Assembly: GCA_022360905.1 (NCBI GenBank)
Contig: JAKSBX010000279.1
Span: 1-64,000, forward strand
Direction of reading: 5' to 3'
DNA length: 64,000 nucleotides
DNA from: Chromatiales bacterium
GTDB taxonomy: Bacteria > Pseudomonadota > Gammaproteobacteria > Chromatiales > Chromatiaceae
Shown piece by piece: positions 48,179 through 57,490 of the stretch (position 1 is its first letter; the number at the start of each line of letters is the position of its first letter). Made by a program: the position numbers and the translations under genes. Below the pieces are notes generated by a model, which was not told the origin of the DNA, made no database searches, and saw only the letters and a list, made by a program, of their open reading frames with translations.

Positions 48179-49294
48179 TCAACCGATCAGTTTTAAATAG
48201 TGACTGGCGCTGACCTCTGCACGGTAGTCCGCAACAGCGTCACGTAGCCGGTCAGCCTCTGGTGGAGAGTCGAGAACTTCCTGCATTGCCTTGCCTAAAG
48301 CCTGGTGGTCGCCAACCGGCACGAGTGGTGCGATTCGGCCCTGATCCAGGATTTCATTCGGACCGCTGGGGCAGTTGGTGGAGACCACCGGTACCCCCAG
48401 TGCCATCGCCTCGGTGAGAACGTTTGGTGAACCCTCCCAGCGGGATGAGAGAACAAACAGCTGTGCACGTTTCATATAGGCGTAAGGATTCGAGGTGAAG
48501 CCGGGGAAGGCCAGGTCTGCGGTTACACCCAGGTTTTCGGCCAACTCCTGCAGTGGGGCTTTCTGGCGTCCGTCGCCGAGGATGATCAGCCGGCAGGGGC
48601 GATTTTCCCTGAGTCTCGCAAAGGCCTGGATCAGGGTCTGAAAATCTTTCTGCAGAGTCAGTCGTCCGGCGCCCAGTATCACCGGTATTTTGCTATCTTC
48701 GAGCCAGGGGTGAGGCACTGGTGCTTCCGCGGCTGTCTGCAGTTGCGGGGTGATCACCGGATTGCGCACTACACTGACCTTTTCCGGATCGATCCCCGAA
48801 ACCGCCAGAGTATCCTGCCGAACCCCTTCGGATACAGCGATGATCCTGTCGATATGCGGGTAGAGCAGGCGGATCGGCAGGCGTCGCAGACGCATCCGCC
48901 AGGGGGATTTATGGGCCAGTGCAGCTGTCAGGTTGGTGCCCAGTCGCATCAGCAATCGGGTATTCTCGGACCCGGCCAGTGCCCTGGCGATGACTGCCAT
49001 GCGACCGGCTCGATCTTTTGCTGCCAGCAGTGCCGGTGGTTTGGTCTGTTTCAGGTAGTGGCGCAGCGGCCATAGGCTGGTGGCGGTATGCTTGCTGCCA
49101 AGATCGATGCGATTCACTTGAGGGTGGAGCATATCCAGGTGTTTGCTGCGAGTCTTGATCAACAGTAGGTCGACTCGGGTGCCCTGTTCGGCGATGGCGT
49201 TAACCAGATTTAACACCATCCGTTCCACGCCCCCCTCTCCGGAGAGTGATACAAGCACAGCGAGATCCGGAGGCAATACCTTGCTGTCACTCAT
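48179..49294 (-). CDS. GT4-family glycosyltransferase
   Basis: The 371-residue GT-B enzyme shares the wording of the GT4 pair at 43960/45098: GGVERMVLNLVNAI, LGAGRLTLQKDFQTLI, SSRWEGSPNVLTEAMALG and STNCPSGPNEIL. The ATG overlaps the GFA gene's stop by four bases. The similarity to two oppositely oriented neighbours suggests local gene duplication. Confidence 0.88.
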   Translation of the reverse strand: MSDSKVLPPDLAVLVSLSGEGGVERMVLNLVNAIAEQGTRVDLLLIKTRSKHLDMLHPQVNRIDLGSKHTATSLWPLRHYLKQTKPPALLAAKDRAGRMAVIARALAGSENTRLLMRLGTNLTAALAHKSPWRMRLRRLPIRLLYPHIDRIIAVSEGVRQDTLAVSGIDPEKVSVVRNPVITPQLQTAAEAPVPHPWLEDSKIPVILGAGRLTLQKDFQTLIQAFARLRENRPCRLIILGDGRQKAPLQELAENLGVTADLAFPGFTSNPYAYMKRAQLFVLSSRWEGSPNVLTEAMALGVPVVSTNCPSGPNEILDQGRIAPLVPVGDHQALGKAMQEVLDSPPEADRLRDAVADYRAEVSASHYLKLIG

Positions 49295-49716
49295 TTTTTG
49301 CCGGGCAGGGTATCGTAATGGGGCAGCTTGTGGGGTTCTTCGTACCAGTCAGCACCGGAGGTGGAGAAAACGTTCTGCGAGGGCCTTATACCCGGATCCT
49401 CATCCAGAGTGCCGGCCGGTACGACCACCGCCTTGCCGCTCTGTGAGCGCCAGGGTAGTGAGGAGCCGCACTGTTTGCAAAAGCCGGTGGCAAAGTGTTT
49501 CGCCTCGGTCAGTTCGTAGCGTCCTACCAGTTCTTCGCCGCTCAGCCATTCAAACTGCTTCGGTGAGACCAACAGATTGGCGGCAAAGGCACTGCCGGTG
49601 AACTTGCGGCAACGGGAGCAGTGGCAATATTGAAAAATTCCCAGGTTTCCCTTGATCTGATAACTTACCGCACCGCACAGGCAGCGGCCGGTGGCAATGG
49701 ATTGGTCTTCACTCAT
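49291..49716 (-). CDS. GFA-family zinc-binding protein
   Basis: The 141-residue protein has the GFA (glutathione-dependent formaldehyde-activating-like) metal-binding pattern: CLCGAVSYQ near residue 13, CHCSRCRKFTGS near 32, and FCKQCGSSLPW near 85. Those cysteine groups bind two zinc ions in known members. A role in glycosylation is not expected; the gene may be a passenger in this operon. Confidence 0.87.
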   Translation of the reverse strand: MSEDQSIATGRCLCGAVSYQIKGNLGIFQYCHCSRCRKFTGSAFAANLLVSPKQFEWLSGEELVGRYELTEAKHFATGFCKQCGSSLPWRSQSGKAVVVPAGTLDEDPGIRPSQNVFSTSGADWYEEPHKLPHYDTLPGKK

Positions 49717-49719
49717 CGA

Positions 49720-51090
49720 TCACGCCTCTTGGGGTTTTCGGTTTTGCCGTTCCAGGTGTGGCCTGAAGGTCATCAGGGTAAAGGCATAGGCACAGCCGGC
49801 GATTATCAGCCAGTAGAAGCGCCAGTTCCAGTGTAGATGGCGAAAATCGGTCAGGCTATAGATCGCAATTAGCATGAAGTTGCTGAAAAGAAAGGCGAGG
49901 AAGTAGATCGATATCCGCTGGCGGCGAAACGCTTCCATGATTTTCGAGATCATCAGGCCGCAGATCAGGGCGATGATCATGATGCCCACCAACCCGAGCT
50001 GAAACACCACTTCCAGATAGGCATTGTGCAGATGATCGAAGCCGATATCCCGGTGGTCCTTCAGGTTGGGGTTGTTTTCTGCTTCCACCAGGGCGTGGGT
50101 GGTGCCCGGTCCCCAACCGGTAAATGGGCGTTCCAGCCATTTGTTGAGTCCGAACTCCCACAGATGCAAGCGATAGGTGGAGGAGGTGAGGGGGGCCTCA
50201 TCCAGGCCCTCGCTGACTACGGTGCCCAGCTCCGTCTGCTCGGTGGAGACCCGGGCCTGAATGGTATCCCAGTTGAGAGCCAGGATCAGTGCCAGTACCA
50301 GGCCCACCGCTGCCAGGGGTATCAACAGGGAGACCTTTGGCTGTTTCTTGCTCTGGCGGGTGAACTTGAGGGTCAGAAAGATGGTGGGCAGGGCAAAGAA
50401 GAGTGCCAGCCAGACCCCGCGCGACTGGCTGATGATCAGCCCCTGGGTATAGAAGAGTATGCCCAGAATAATCAGTACTACCGGTACGATCTGCTGACTA
50501 TGGTTCTGTTTCAGTTGAGGATTGAGTCGGTAAATTGCCAGCACGATCAGTCCAAGGATTACCGCTGCACAGTCAAAGCCGAAGATGATCGGCTTGCCGA
50601 AGTGCATGCCGGAACGCTCCCCCTGGAGCAGTTGACTGAAGGTGTCCCCGTCCAGCACGCTGAGGATGCCTAAGGTGAAGCCGGCCAGCATCAGTCCCAG
50701 GGCCGTCGGGATCCGCCTGGGTGATTGACTGAGCCACCAGGCGGGGATAAAGAACAGAAACAGCAGCGCCCAGTCCCGCGCCTGATTGGCCTGGGTCTTG
50801 TGGTCGAGTGGGATCTCGGCCATCGCTTCGGCGCCTCGGTAGACGATATAAGCGATGATCAGCAGACAGGACCAGAACAGAGCCTGCCTTGGCAGGCGTC
50901 GCCAGGCATCGCTCGAGAGGATCAGGCCGATCAGCATCAACCCCAGCCCCAGGTTGGCTCCAGCGATACTCAACAGACTGAAAAACGAGAAAATATAAAG
51001 CCCGAGCACACCAATCCAATCACTGGCCTGCTGCAGTCTCGAGTCGGCTGGGCGGCTCGGTTTGAAATAGGGGCTGAGGACTTCCAACAT
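49720..51090 (-). CDS. O-antigen ligase-type membrane protein (WaaL-like)
   Basis: The 456-residue protein has about 11-12 membrane helices and a large periplasmic loop (about 310-380) with GWGPGTTHALVE and FDHLHNAYLEVV. The loop His of DHLHNAY is where WaaL-like enzymes have their catalytic residue. Such proteins attach O-antigen polysaccharide to lipid A-core; a polymerase of the same fold (Wzy) is the alternative. It is part of the - strand operon with GFA and two GT4s. Confidence 0.85.
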   Translation of the reverse strand: MLEVLSPYFKPSRPADSRLQQASDWIGVLGLYIFSFFSLLSIAGANLGLGLMLIGLILSSDAWRRLPRQALFWSCLLIIAYIVYRGAEAMAEIPLDHKTQANQARDWALLFLFFIPAWWLSQSPRRIPTALGLMLAGFTLGILSVLDGDTFSQLLQGERSGMHFGKPIIFGFDCAAVILGLIVLAIYRLNPQLKQNHSQQIVPVVLIILGILFYTQGLIISQSRGVWLALFFALPTIFLTLKFTRQSKKQPKVSLLIPLAAVGLVLALILALNWDTIQARVSTEQTELGTVVSEGLDEAPLTSSTYRLHLWEFGLNKWLERPFTGWGPGTTHALVEAENNPNLKDHRDIGFDHLHNAYLEVVFQLGLVGIMIIALICGLMISKIMEAFRRQRISIYFLAFLFSNFMLIAIYSLTDFRHLHWNWRFYWLIIAGCAYAFTLMTFRPHLERQNRKPQEA

Positions 51091-51142
51091 AGTTTTCTGC
51101 GTTTTGTCTTTGTTGTGTCTTTCTTATCGTTGTCTTTTTATA

Positions 51143-52228
51143 TCATACGAGACCGATGGCTTTGGCAATGCCTGCCGCCCGGTTCGGCCAACTGTAGGCT
51201 GCCGCATCTTCACGGGCCTGCAGGGCAATACGCCGGGCCAGCTGCGGATTATCTCTCAATTCAGCTACCCGATGCACCCAGGCATCCGGATCGGCAGGAT
51301 CCGCCAGCAGAGCATTGCGTCCCGGCTGTAGTATCTCCCGCAGCGGTGGGATATCACTGGCGATGATCGGCCTACCCGCCGCCATCGCCTCGAACAGCTT
51401 CATTGGGCTGATCCCGTCCGCATGGCTCAGGTCGGCCTGGTAGGGTAGTACCACCAGCTCGCTCTCCCCGTAGAGTTTGGCCACCTCCCGGTGGGGTACA
51501 CTGGGTCGGTGCTGCAGTGCCGGGTGGTCGGGTACCGGATCGTCGCAATCGCCAACCAGCAGTACCTGCCCCAGATCGGCTTGCGCAATGCGGGTCAGAA
51601 CATCCAGGCCTCGGTCTCTGCTGATACGCCCGAGATAGACGATCCTTGGGTTGGCCAGGTTACGGCTGTTGAGTTCAGGCTGCCTTTGAAAGGCCTCAAG
51701 CTCAACACCGGAGGGGCTGATGTGGATCCGCCGTTCATCCGCACCCGCTTCAATCAATGCCTCAGCCGCGCTGCGGCTGATCGGCAGCAGTTGATCGATC
51801 ACCCCCTGACGATGCAGTTCGATCACCTGTGGCAACTGGTTTCGCTGCACCATCGGTTGTAGGGTATGCACCTCGAAATGGTGCCTGATTCCTTGGGAGG
51901 CGAGTCCCAGGCTCAACTCGGGGGATCGTACATAGACCGCTTTCGCGCGGGTAAGCATGCGCTTATGCAGGCGGGGAAACAGAGACACCGGCCAGCGCCG
52001 ATGTAGCCACTGGCTGGCACGGATATCGATTTCGGTGGTGATACCCATCTCCTCGCAGCGTTGTTGCGGGGTCACCGGTCGATGCCAGGGGGGAAGATAG
52101 AGGCGGGTGTCGATACCCAGTTTGGTCAATGCCGCCACTGTATGTAAGGTCTGGATCAGGTTGGCACGGTTGCGATGCAGCCGACTACGGCCCAGATAGA
52201 TCAGATCAGGTATGTCAGTGTTCAGCAT
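51143..52228 (-). CDS. GT4-family glycosyltransferase
   Basis: The 361-residue GT-B enzyme starts with a typical N-terminal domain, and has VYLGRISRDRGLDVLT, VVLPYQADLSHADGISPMKLFEAMAAGRP and ASDIPPLREIL in the C-terminal half. The family EX7E is replaced by SPMKLFEAMA, an accepted variant. It starts the - strand operon 246 nt away from the divergent heptosyltransferase gene. Confidence 0.85.
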   Translation of the reverse strand: MLNTDIPDLIYLGRSRLHRNRANLIQTLHTVAALTKLGIDTRLYLPPWHRPVTPQQRCEEMGITTEIDIRASQWLHRRWPVSLFPRLHKRMLTRAKAVYVRSPELSLGLASQGIRHHFEVHTLQPMVQRNQLPQVIELHRQGVIDQLLPISRSAAEALIEAGADERRIHISPSGVELEAFQRQPELNSRNLANPRIVYLGRISRDRGLDVLTRIAQADLGQVLLVGDCDDPVPDHPALQHRPSVPHREVAKLYGESELVVLPYQADLSHADGISPMKLFEAMAAGRPIIASDIPPLREILQPGRNALLADPADPDAWVHRVAELRDNPQLARRIALQAREDAAAYSWPNRAAGIAKAIGLV

Positions 52229-52276
52229 TGAAGTTATTTATAAAAATAAGGAAGCTCTGATTTAACCATATTCGTC

Positions 52277-52296
52277 ATCCCGGCGAATGCCGGGAT
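52277..52296. repeat. Dispersed ATCCCGGC/GCCGGGAT palindrome
   Basis: ATCCCGGC (52277-52284), GAAT, GCCGGGAT (52289-52296), flanked by TCGTC and CCAGTAAA, is a widespread proteobacterial short repeat (often GTCATCCCGGCGAATGCC-like). It lies between divergent GT genes. Confidence 0.75.
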
Positions 52297-52474
52297 CCAG
52301 TAAATCATGTACATGGATACGGGCTTCCGTGGGAATGGCAGAATAATCAGGTCTTCCATCAAGGGCTAACACTAACATAATCCCCAAGCTGCTTGTAATA
52401 TATCCGGTTGTAATGAAAGCCATTCCAGGCTCCGAGCCCAATGAAGTCGAACAACAACCAACACCAGATCCACT

Positions 52475-53545
52475 GTGAAGATCCCTGAGCATGACAATCC
52501 GTCGATTCTGATCGTGCGCCTCAGCGCCATCGGGGATATCGTGTTCGCCTCACCGCTGATCCACGCCCTGCGACAACGCTACCCCGCTGCCCGGATAAGC
52601 TGGCTGGTCCAGCCAGAATCGAAAGCCCTGTTGGAACACCATCCGGAATTGGATGAAGTGGTGATCTGGCCCAGAGCCAGATGGCAGACTCTGTGGAAAG
52701 AGCGTCGTTGGCTGGCTCTCTGGCGGGAGGTGGCAAGCTTTCGTCGTTCGTTAAGGGAGCAGGGCTACGACCTGGCCCTGGATGTGCAAGGTTTGCTGAA
52801 AAGCGGACTGCTGACCTGGTTCTCAGATGCGACTCAACGGATCGGTTTGGGTTCCAGAGAGGGCAGTCAATACCTGATGAGTGCCACAGTGGAGAAGGGG
52901 GGCGAGCCCAGGCGAATCGGCTCCGAGTACCTCTATCTGGCCGAGCAACTGGGTCTGCCGGTGGATCGGTTCGAGATGCACGTGGGACTCTCCGATGAGG
53001 ATCGGGTCTATGCGGATCAGCTCATCGAAAAGCATCAGCTCAAGCAGGGATTCGTGGTAATCTGTCCCTTTACCACCCGGCCACAGAAGCACTGGTTCAA
53101 TGCCTCATGGCAAGCGTTGATAGAACAGATAGCGGAGAACTGGCAGTTGCCGGTAGTGATGCTCGGCGGTCCGGGAGATCGTCAGCCGGCAACAGAGATC
53201 AAAGCAGCAGGCGCGGCGAGACTGGTCAATCTGGTGGGCGAGACCACTCTTCGACAAGCTGCCGCACTGATCGCCAGAGGCTCGCTGGTCGTGGGTGTCG
53301 ATACAGGTCTGACCCACATCGGCATCGCCATGAACCGGCCGACCCTCGGCCTGTTCGGTTCGACCCGGCCCTATCTGGATACAACCCATGAGAATGCCCA
53401 AGTGATCTACCATCCACTCAGCTGCTCCCCCTGCAAGCGCAAGCCGACCTGTCATGGCTCGTTCGACTGCATGGCTGAGATCACAGCGGCAGAGGTTGTG
53501 GCGCGGGCCAAGCGTCTGCCTGGTTTTCGTGGAGGGGCTCAGTGA
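52475..53545 (+). CDS. GT9-family heptosyltransferase
   Basis: GT9 enzymes add heptose to the inner core of LPS. The 356-residue protein has the family start ILIVRLSAIGDIVFASPLIHALRQRYP, then the ADP-heptose-binding region with VVMLGGPGD, LVNLVGETTLRQAAALI and VVGVDTGLTHIGIAMNRPTLGLFGST, and a Cys-rich SCSPCKRKPTCHG segment. Start is GTG. It overlaps the next gene by four bases. Similar to WaaC/WaaF but which heptose cannot be told. Confidence 0.9.
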   Translation: MKIPEHDNPSILIVRLSAIGDIVFASPLIHALRQRYPAARISWLVQPESKALLEHHPELDEVVIWPRARWQTLWKERRWLALWREVASFRRSLREQGYDLALDVQGLLKSGLLTWFSDATQRIGLGSREGSQYLMSATVEKGGEPRRIGSEYLYLAEQLGLPVDRFEMHVGLSDEDRVYADQLIEKHQLKQGFVVICPFTTRPQKHWFNASWQALIEQIAENWQLPVVMLGGPGDRQPATEIKAAGAARLVNLVGETTLRQAAALIARGSLVVGVDTGLTHIGIAMNRPTLGLFGSTRPYLDTTHENAQVIYHPLSCSPCKRKPTCHGSFDCMAEITAAEVVARAKRLPGFRGGAQ

Positions 53546-54639
53546 AAGTACTTCACGTAGAGACAGGCCAGCACCTCTACGGCGGTGCCAAGCAGGTCGG
53601 CTATCTGCTCGCTGGCCTACAGCAGCATGGGGTGGAGTCGCATCTGGTCTGTCCAATCGGCAGTGCTATCGGCCGTTCGGTGAAAGAAAGCGTAGCAGAG
53701 GTTTACGAAGTGCCGATGCGGGGTGATCTCGACCTACGGTTTATCTGGCGGCTGCGTCGGATTATCCATGAGGTGGAACCTGATCTGCTGCACCTGCACA
53801 GCCGACGGGGTGCCGATCTGCTGGGTGGTATAGCGGGTCGCTGGAGCAGCACCAAAACCGTACTCTCCCGTCGGGTGGACAATCCGGAGTCCCCTACCGT
53901 GGTGAAGTGGAAATATGCCCTCTACGATCGGGTGGTTGCTATCTCTCAGGGAATAGCCGATGTGCTGCTCGAAGAGGGAGTGGCGCAAGACAAGCTGGTC
54001 TGCGTGCGCAGCGCGGTGGACGTAGAGGCCTATCAAAAAACCTGTGACAAAAGCTGGTTCAGGGCGGAGTTCGGCCTACCTGAGGATGCCCTGGTGATGG
54101 CCACTGTCGCCCAGCTGATCAGCCGCAAGGGGCATCGCTTTCTGCTGCAGGCGATGCCTAGATTGATACAGCGCTTCCCCAACCTCCATTGGCTGATCTT
54201 CGGTAAGGGGCCACTGCAGCAGGAGCTGCAGGATGAGATTGCCCGTCGGGGCCTGAAATCTCATGTCCAGTTGGCGGGTTTCCGTCAGGATCTGGCAGAC
54301 ATCTACCCCTGTCTCGACCTGTTGGTCCACCCGGCGCTGATGGAAGGGCTAGGTATCGCTCTGCTGCAGGCGGCCAGTGCCGGGCTGCCCATCGTGGCGG
54401 TGGATGCTGGTGGTATGCCTGAAGTGGTCGAGGATGGCGTCAATGGCCGACTGGTGCCGGGTGGTAGCGTAGAAGTGCTGGGAGATGCGGTTGAGCAACT
54501 GCTCGCCGATGAGTCGCTGCGCAGAGAGATGGGGGAGTCGGGAAGAGAGAAGATGCGCAGAAGCTTCTCTGTGGAACAGATGGTGGAGGGTAATCTGGCC
54601 GTCTACCAGGGATTGCTCAAGACAAACGACAACCTATGA
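53542..54639 (+). CDS. GT4-family glycosyltransferase
   Basis: The 365-residue protein has GQHLYGGAKQVGYLLAGL at the N-terminus, VAQLISRKGHRFLLQAMPRLI and LMEGLGIALLQAASAGLPIVAVDAGG in the C-terminal half. The GTG start overlaps the preceding stop (GTGA), so it is coupled to GT9. A role in LPS core assembly is inferred from context. Confidence 0.88.
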   Translation: MKVLHVETGQHLYGGAKQVGYLLAGLQQHGVESHLVCPIGSAIGRSVKESVAEVYEVPMRGDLDLRFIWRLRRIIHEVEPDLLHLHSRRGADLLGGIAGRWSSTKTVLSRRVDNPESPTVVKWKYALYDRVVAISQGIADVLLEEGVAQDKLVCVRSAVDVEAYQKTCDKSWFRAEFGLPEDALVMATVAQLISRKGHRFLLQAMPRLIQRFPNLHWLIFGKGPLQQELQDEIARRGLKSHVQLAGFRQDLADIYPCLDLLVHPALMEGLGIALLQAASAGLPIVAVDAGGMPEVVEDGVNGRLVPGGSVEVLGDAVEQLLADESLRREMGESGREKMRRSFSVEQMVEGNLAVYQGLLKTNDNL

Positions 54640-55709
54640 GTGAGATCAAAAGCCTGCAGATCATCGGCAGCAAATCCTTCGGTGGGGCGGAGCGTTGGTT
54701 CCAGCGCTATTCACTGGAACTGGTAAAGCTCGGTCATCCGACTGAGATCGGCGTACGCAGAGGTAGCGAACTCGAGGGAGACCATTGGGCCAACCTGACC
54801 TGTCATCCGCTGGGGATGCGCACCGTCTGGGATCCTGTCTCGAAACATGAAGTGGGGCGGTTGATCAAAAAGCGCCGGCCACAGATCGTGCAGACCTACA
54901 TGGGCAGAGCCACCCGACTCACCCAGCTGCCGAAACAGAGCGGTGCCGTGCATATTGCCCGGCTGGGCGGCTACTACAAAGTGGCCGGCTACCGCCATGC
55001 CGATGCCTGGATCGGTAATACTAAGGGAATTTGCGATTATCTGATCGATGCCGGTTTTCCCAGTCACCGGGTATTTCATATCTACAACTTCGCCGAACTG
55101 CCTGATCCTGGCCCGGCACCGGCAGGCCTGAAAGCTGAACTGGGCATCCCCGAGGAAGCCTGGGTACTGATGACCCCGGGGCGATTCGTCCCGTTCAAAG
55201 GTCATCGCTATCTGCTCGATGCCCTGGCGAAACTACCAAAAGAGATTGCTGGCCGGCCTGTCTGGCAGGTCATTCTTGGGGATGGTCCACTCAAAGAAGA
55301 CCTGCACCGGCAGGCTGAGCAGCTGAATATCAACCAGCGCATTATCTGGACAGGTTGGCAACTCAACCCTGATCCCTACTACCGATTGGCCGATTTGATT
55401 GTCTTCCCCTCCACCAATGCGGAGCCCTTCGGTAATGTCATCATTGAAGCCTGGGGCTATCACAGACCCCTGGTTACCTCAGCCTCGATGGGGGCAAGAG
55501 AAGTCGTGCAGCACGGCCAGGACGGCCTGTTATTCGAGTGCGAAAACTCAACCTCTCTGGCAGTCTGCATCGAGCAGGCGCTGAAGGATGATGGCCTAAG
55601 AAAATCGATGGCAGACATGGGTTTGCACCGGGCAAAAAAAGAGTTTGGAAAAGAGCCGATAATGCAGGCATATTTGGAGCTGTATGCCAATCTGCTTTCA
55701 GGCCGCTGA
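54636..55709 (+). CDS. GT4-family glycosyltransferase
   Basis: The 357-residue protein has KSFGGAERWFQRYSLELV, LMTPGRFVPFKGHRYLLDAL, FPSTNAEPFGNVIIEAWGYHRPLVTS, and ends with a KKEFGKEP helix. It starts by an ATGA overlap with the previous gene, making GT9-GT4-GT4 one + strand unit. A short hairpin (55730-55754) follows 21 nt after the stop. Confidence 0.88.
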   Translation: MSEIKSLQIIGSKSFGGAERWFQRYSLELVKLGHPTEIGVRRGSELEGDHWANLTCHPLGMRTVWDPVSKHEVGRLIKKRRPQIVQTYMGRATRLTQLPKQSGAVHIARLGGYYKVAGYRHADAWIGNTKGICDYLIDAGFPSHRVFHIYNFAELPDPGPAPAGLKAELGIPEEAWVLMTPGRFVPFKGHRYLLDALAKLPKEIAGRPVWQVILGDGPLKEDLHRQAEQLNINQRIIWTGWQLNPDPYYRLADLIVFPSTNAEPFGNVIIEAWGYHRPLVTSASMGAREVVQHGQDGLLFECENSTSLAVCIEQALKDDGLRKSMADMGLHRAKKEFGKEPIMQAYLELYANLLSGR

Positions 55710-55729
55710 GCGGAAATCGTTTGTTTTGC

Positions 55730-55754
55730 TGGTGCGTGATTAAGGTACGCACCA
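55730..55754 (+). terminator. Short hairpin after the last GT4
   Basis: TGGTGCGT (55730-55737) pairs with ACGCACCA (55747-55754), an 8-bp stem with a 9-nt loop. No T-run follows, so it is at most a weak or Rho-assisted terminator. Confidence 0.35.
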
Positions 55755-55908
55755 ACTCACAAAGGTAAAGTACTTCTGACGCTCCCAGCCGCCAGCACCC
55801 CTGTAGTCGCTGGGGACGGAGCTGTTTGGTTATGTGAGTTATTACCTGCTATGGTTATAAATTGTTATATTGTGGTGGTGTATTTCGGTATCTGGCTATG
55901 GTGACCTT

Positions 55909-56391
55909 ATGGAAGAGAAGACTTTATATGAGATGGAGTCAAGAGTCGCTGATTTTCGCTTTCTTTTTCAGACAATTCTGCTTCTGATTCTCTTTGTTAC
56001 AAGTATATTCATATCGCATTTCTACTATGCGCTGGTGGTAGGGATTTTGCTGGGGGGATATATCGTTTGGCGCTGGATAAAAGGTCCTCTGCTTGGTAGG
56101 CCGCTGGTTCAGATCGGTCCGGTTAAAATGATTTTTAATGATCGGGTATTTACCGGTACCAAAGTATTCAATATTGAAGACATTCACCAGTTAAGTCTGA
56201 TTGGTCCAGTCGGAAATCGAAAGATCCGGATCCACACAAAGTCGGGTGCAGACGAAGTTGTGTATCAGGCAATTCGTGGTAAACAATTGGTGCGGATTGT
56301 CGAGTTTCTGAGAAGTAATCTCCCTGACGAGATTGTGCTGGAGGAACAAGAGCCTCCTACATGGGCTGATGCGATTAGAGGTGACTTTTAG
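55909..56391 (+). CDS. Two-helix membrane protein with small beta-rich domain (array member 1)
   Basis: I do not recognise a named family. From ATG 55909 the protein has 160 residues: a short acidic tail, two transmembrane helices (about 20-38 and 41-58), then a cytosolic or periplasmic domain of about 100 residues with strand-rich LVQIGPVKMIFNDRVFTG, IHQLSLIGPVGNRKIRIHT and a final helix VRIVEFLRSNL. That resembles the two-helix-plus-PH-like layout seen in YcxB-like and bacterial PH-domain proteins. It is the first of a series on the + strand, with AT-richer DNA than the glycosyltransferases before it. Confidence 0.7.
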   Translation: MEEKTLYEMESRVADFRFLFQTILLLILFVTSIFISHFYYALVVGILLGGYIVWRWIKGPLLGRPLVQIGPVKMIFNDRVFTGTKVFNIEDIHQLSLIGPVGNRKIRIHTKSGADEVVYQAIRGKQLVRIVEFLRSNLPDEIVLEEQEPPTWADAIRGDF

Positions 56392-56438
56392 TCGTGTGAT
56401 TTTACGAAGTCATGGTCAAAGGTGATTAGGGAACGTTG

Positions 56439-56933
56439 ATGAGCAGGGATTGGGAGTGGGATAATCGAGACGAGATGAAACACATGCCACAATGGGTGGA
56501 GGTTGTCCTGGTAATCGTCGGGCTGCCTGTAGTGCTGGTTTCAGTGGTGGTTATCCTATTTCCGGTCTTGGATCTGACCAATGCCGCGATTTTATTTCTC
56601 ATCATTGCGTTCGTGGTTTACATTACCAAGGATAGCTATTCAAAAGGTAAAATAGTAAACAGGCAGACAATTAGAGTAAAAGATCGAATCATTACCTACA
56701 AGATAAATGATGAAGGCAGATCTTATGTTCTGATTAATGTCATGCCAGACTCTCTGAGTATCAACAGAAACACCCATCCTCATACACTCGAATGGCTGGA
56801 CGCTGAAACCAATTGTCCAGTCAGAATACCTCTGATCGGGATGTCGCTCAATAATGAAAGAAAACTCTACAAATTACTTGATAAAGTGATTGTTTATCAC
56901 ACAGAGCCTTCATTAACATCAAGCAAGCACTGA
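56439..56933 (+). CDS. Membrane protein with beta-rich domain (array member 2)
   Basis: The 164-residue protein has two hydrophobic segments (about 20-43 and 45-62), then IRVKDRIITYKINDEGRSYVL and a helix LNNERKLYKLLDKVI. ATG at 56439 has AGGGA just upstream and is preferred over TTG at 56436. It has the same architecture as its neighbours at 55909, 57892 and 59983, although the sequences differ. No named family. Confidence 0.68.
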   Translation: MSRDWEWDNRDEMKHMPQWVEVVLVIVGLPVVLVSVVVILFPVLDLTNAAILFLIIAFVVYITKDSYSKGKIVNRQTIRVKDRIITYKINDEGRSYVLINVMPDSLSINRNTHPHTLEWLDAETNCPVRIPLIGMSLNNERKLYKLLDKVIVYHTEPSLTSSKH

Positions 56934-57063
56934 CCATGCTCTTTATATCATGCCGAGAAATTCTCCTGTCGAGCGTGTATAGCGGGCAAGGCGTAGTATG
57001 AAAATCCTTTTTGGTAGGAGACTTTGTTGAATGTAATTCGAAAAGCGTATCAGGTTTGCGGCT

Positions 57064-57237
57064 ATGGCAAAATTAATAGTGTTGTTTATTGAGTATTTTC
57101 CGGAAGTTGCTTTATTTGCATCAGTACTCAAAATTAACTATTTTGACGATTCAAAGCCATTGATATCCAGAAAATGGAGAATGACAGGCCAAGTTGAGGT
57201 TGTTTTGTTACCGTTAAAGGTAGGTAATATACGATGA
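57064..57237 (+). CDS. Small ORF coupled to the next gene
   Basis: A 57-residue frame, MAKLIVLFIEYFPEV to VLLPLKVGNIR, whose stop overlaps the following start in ATGA. The upstream stop in this frame is at 57034-57036 and no other start exists between, so ATG 57064 is the only candidate. It has no strong ribosome site. N-terminal half is hydrophobic, so it may be a single-pass membrane peptide. The coupling is the main evidence that it is real. Confidence 0.45.
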   Translation: MAKLIVLFIEYFPEVALFASVLKINYFDDSKPLISRKWRMTGQVEVVLLPLKVGNIR

Positions 57238-57431
57238 CAGTGCCAATGAGCTACGTGGAAAGCCCTTGGTATATCCTGTACTCAATAGTTATGGGCATAC
57301 TGATGAGTGCAATGTCGTATCTGATTGGTTATGCGGTATTGCAGATTTTATTTATATTTCTTGGTGTTTTTCATTTTGTTTTTGCACTCTATCTGATCTA
57401 CAAAAAGGTGTTTAAAGAGGCAGGTAGGTAA
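57234..57431 (+). CDS. Small two-helix membrane protein
   Basis: The 65-residue protein is almost wholly hydrophobic: two helices (about 11-32 and 34-56), then a lysine-rich KKVFKEAGR end. It begins inside the preceding small ORF (ATGA overlap). No family recognised. Confidence 0.55.
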   Translation: MTVPMSYVESPWYILYSIVMGILMSAMSYLIGYAVLQILFIFLGVFHFVFALYLIYKKVFKEAGR

Positions 57432-57490
57432 AGAATAGTGTGTCTTCGAGTATGATCGTTCAGTATGACTTAACAAGTTAACATATTAAT

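Noticed and set aside
52262..52492. 76-codon - strand ORF
   Set aside because: Its end is a translated copy of the widespread ATCCCGGC palindrome repeat.
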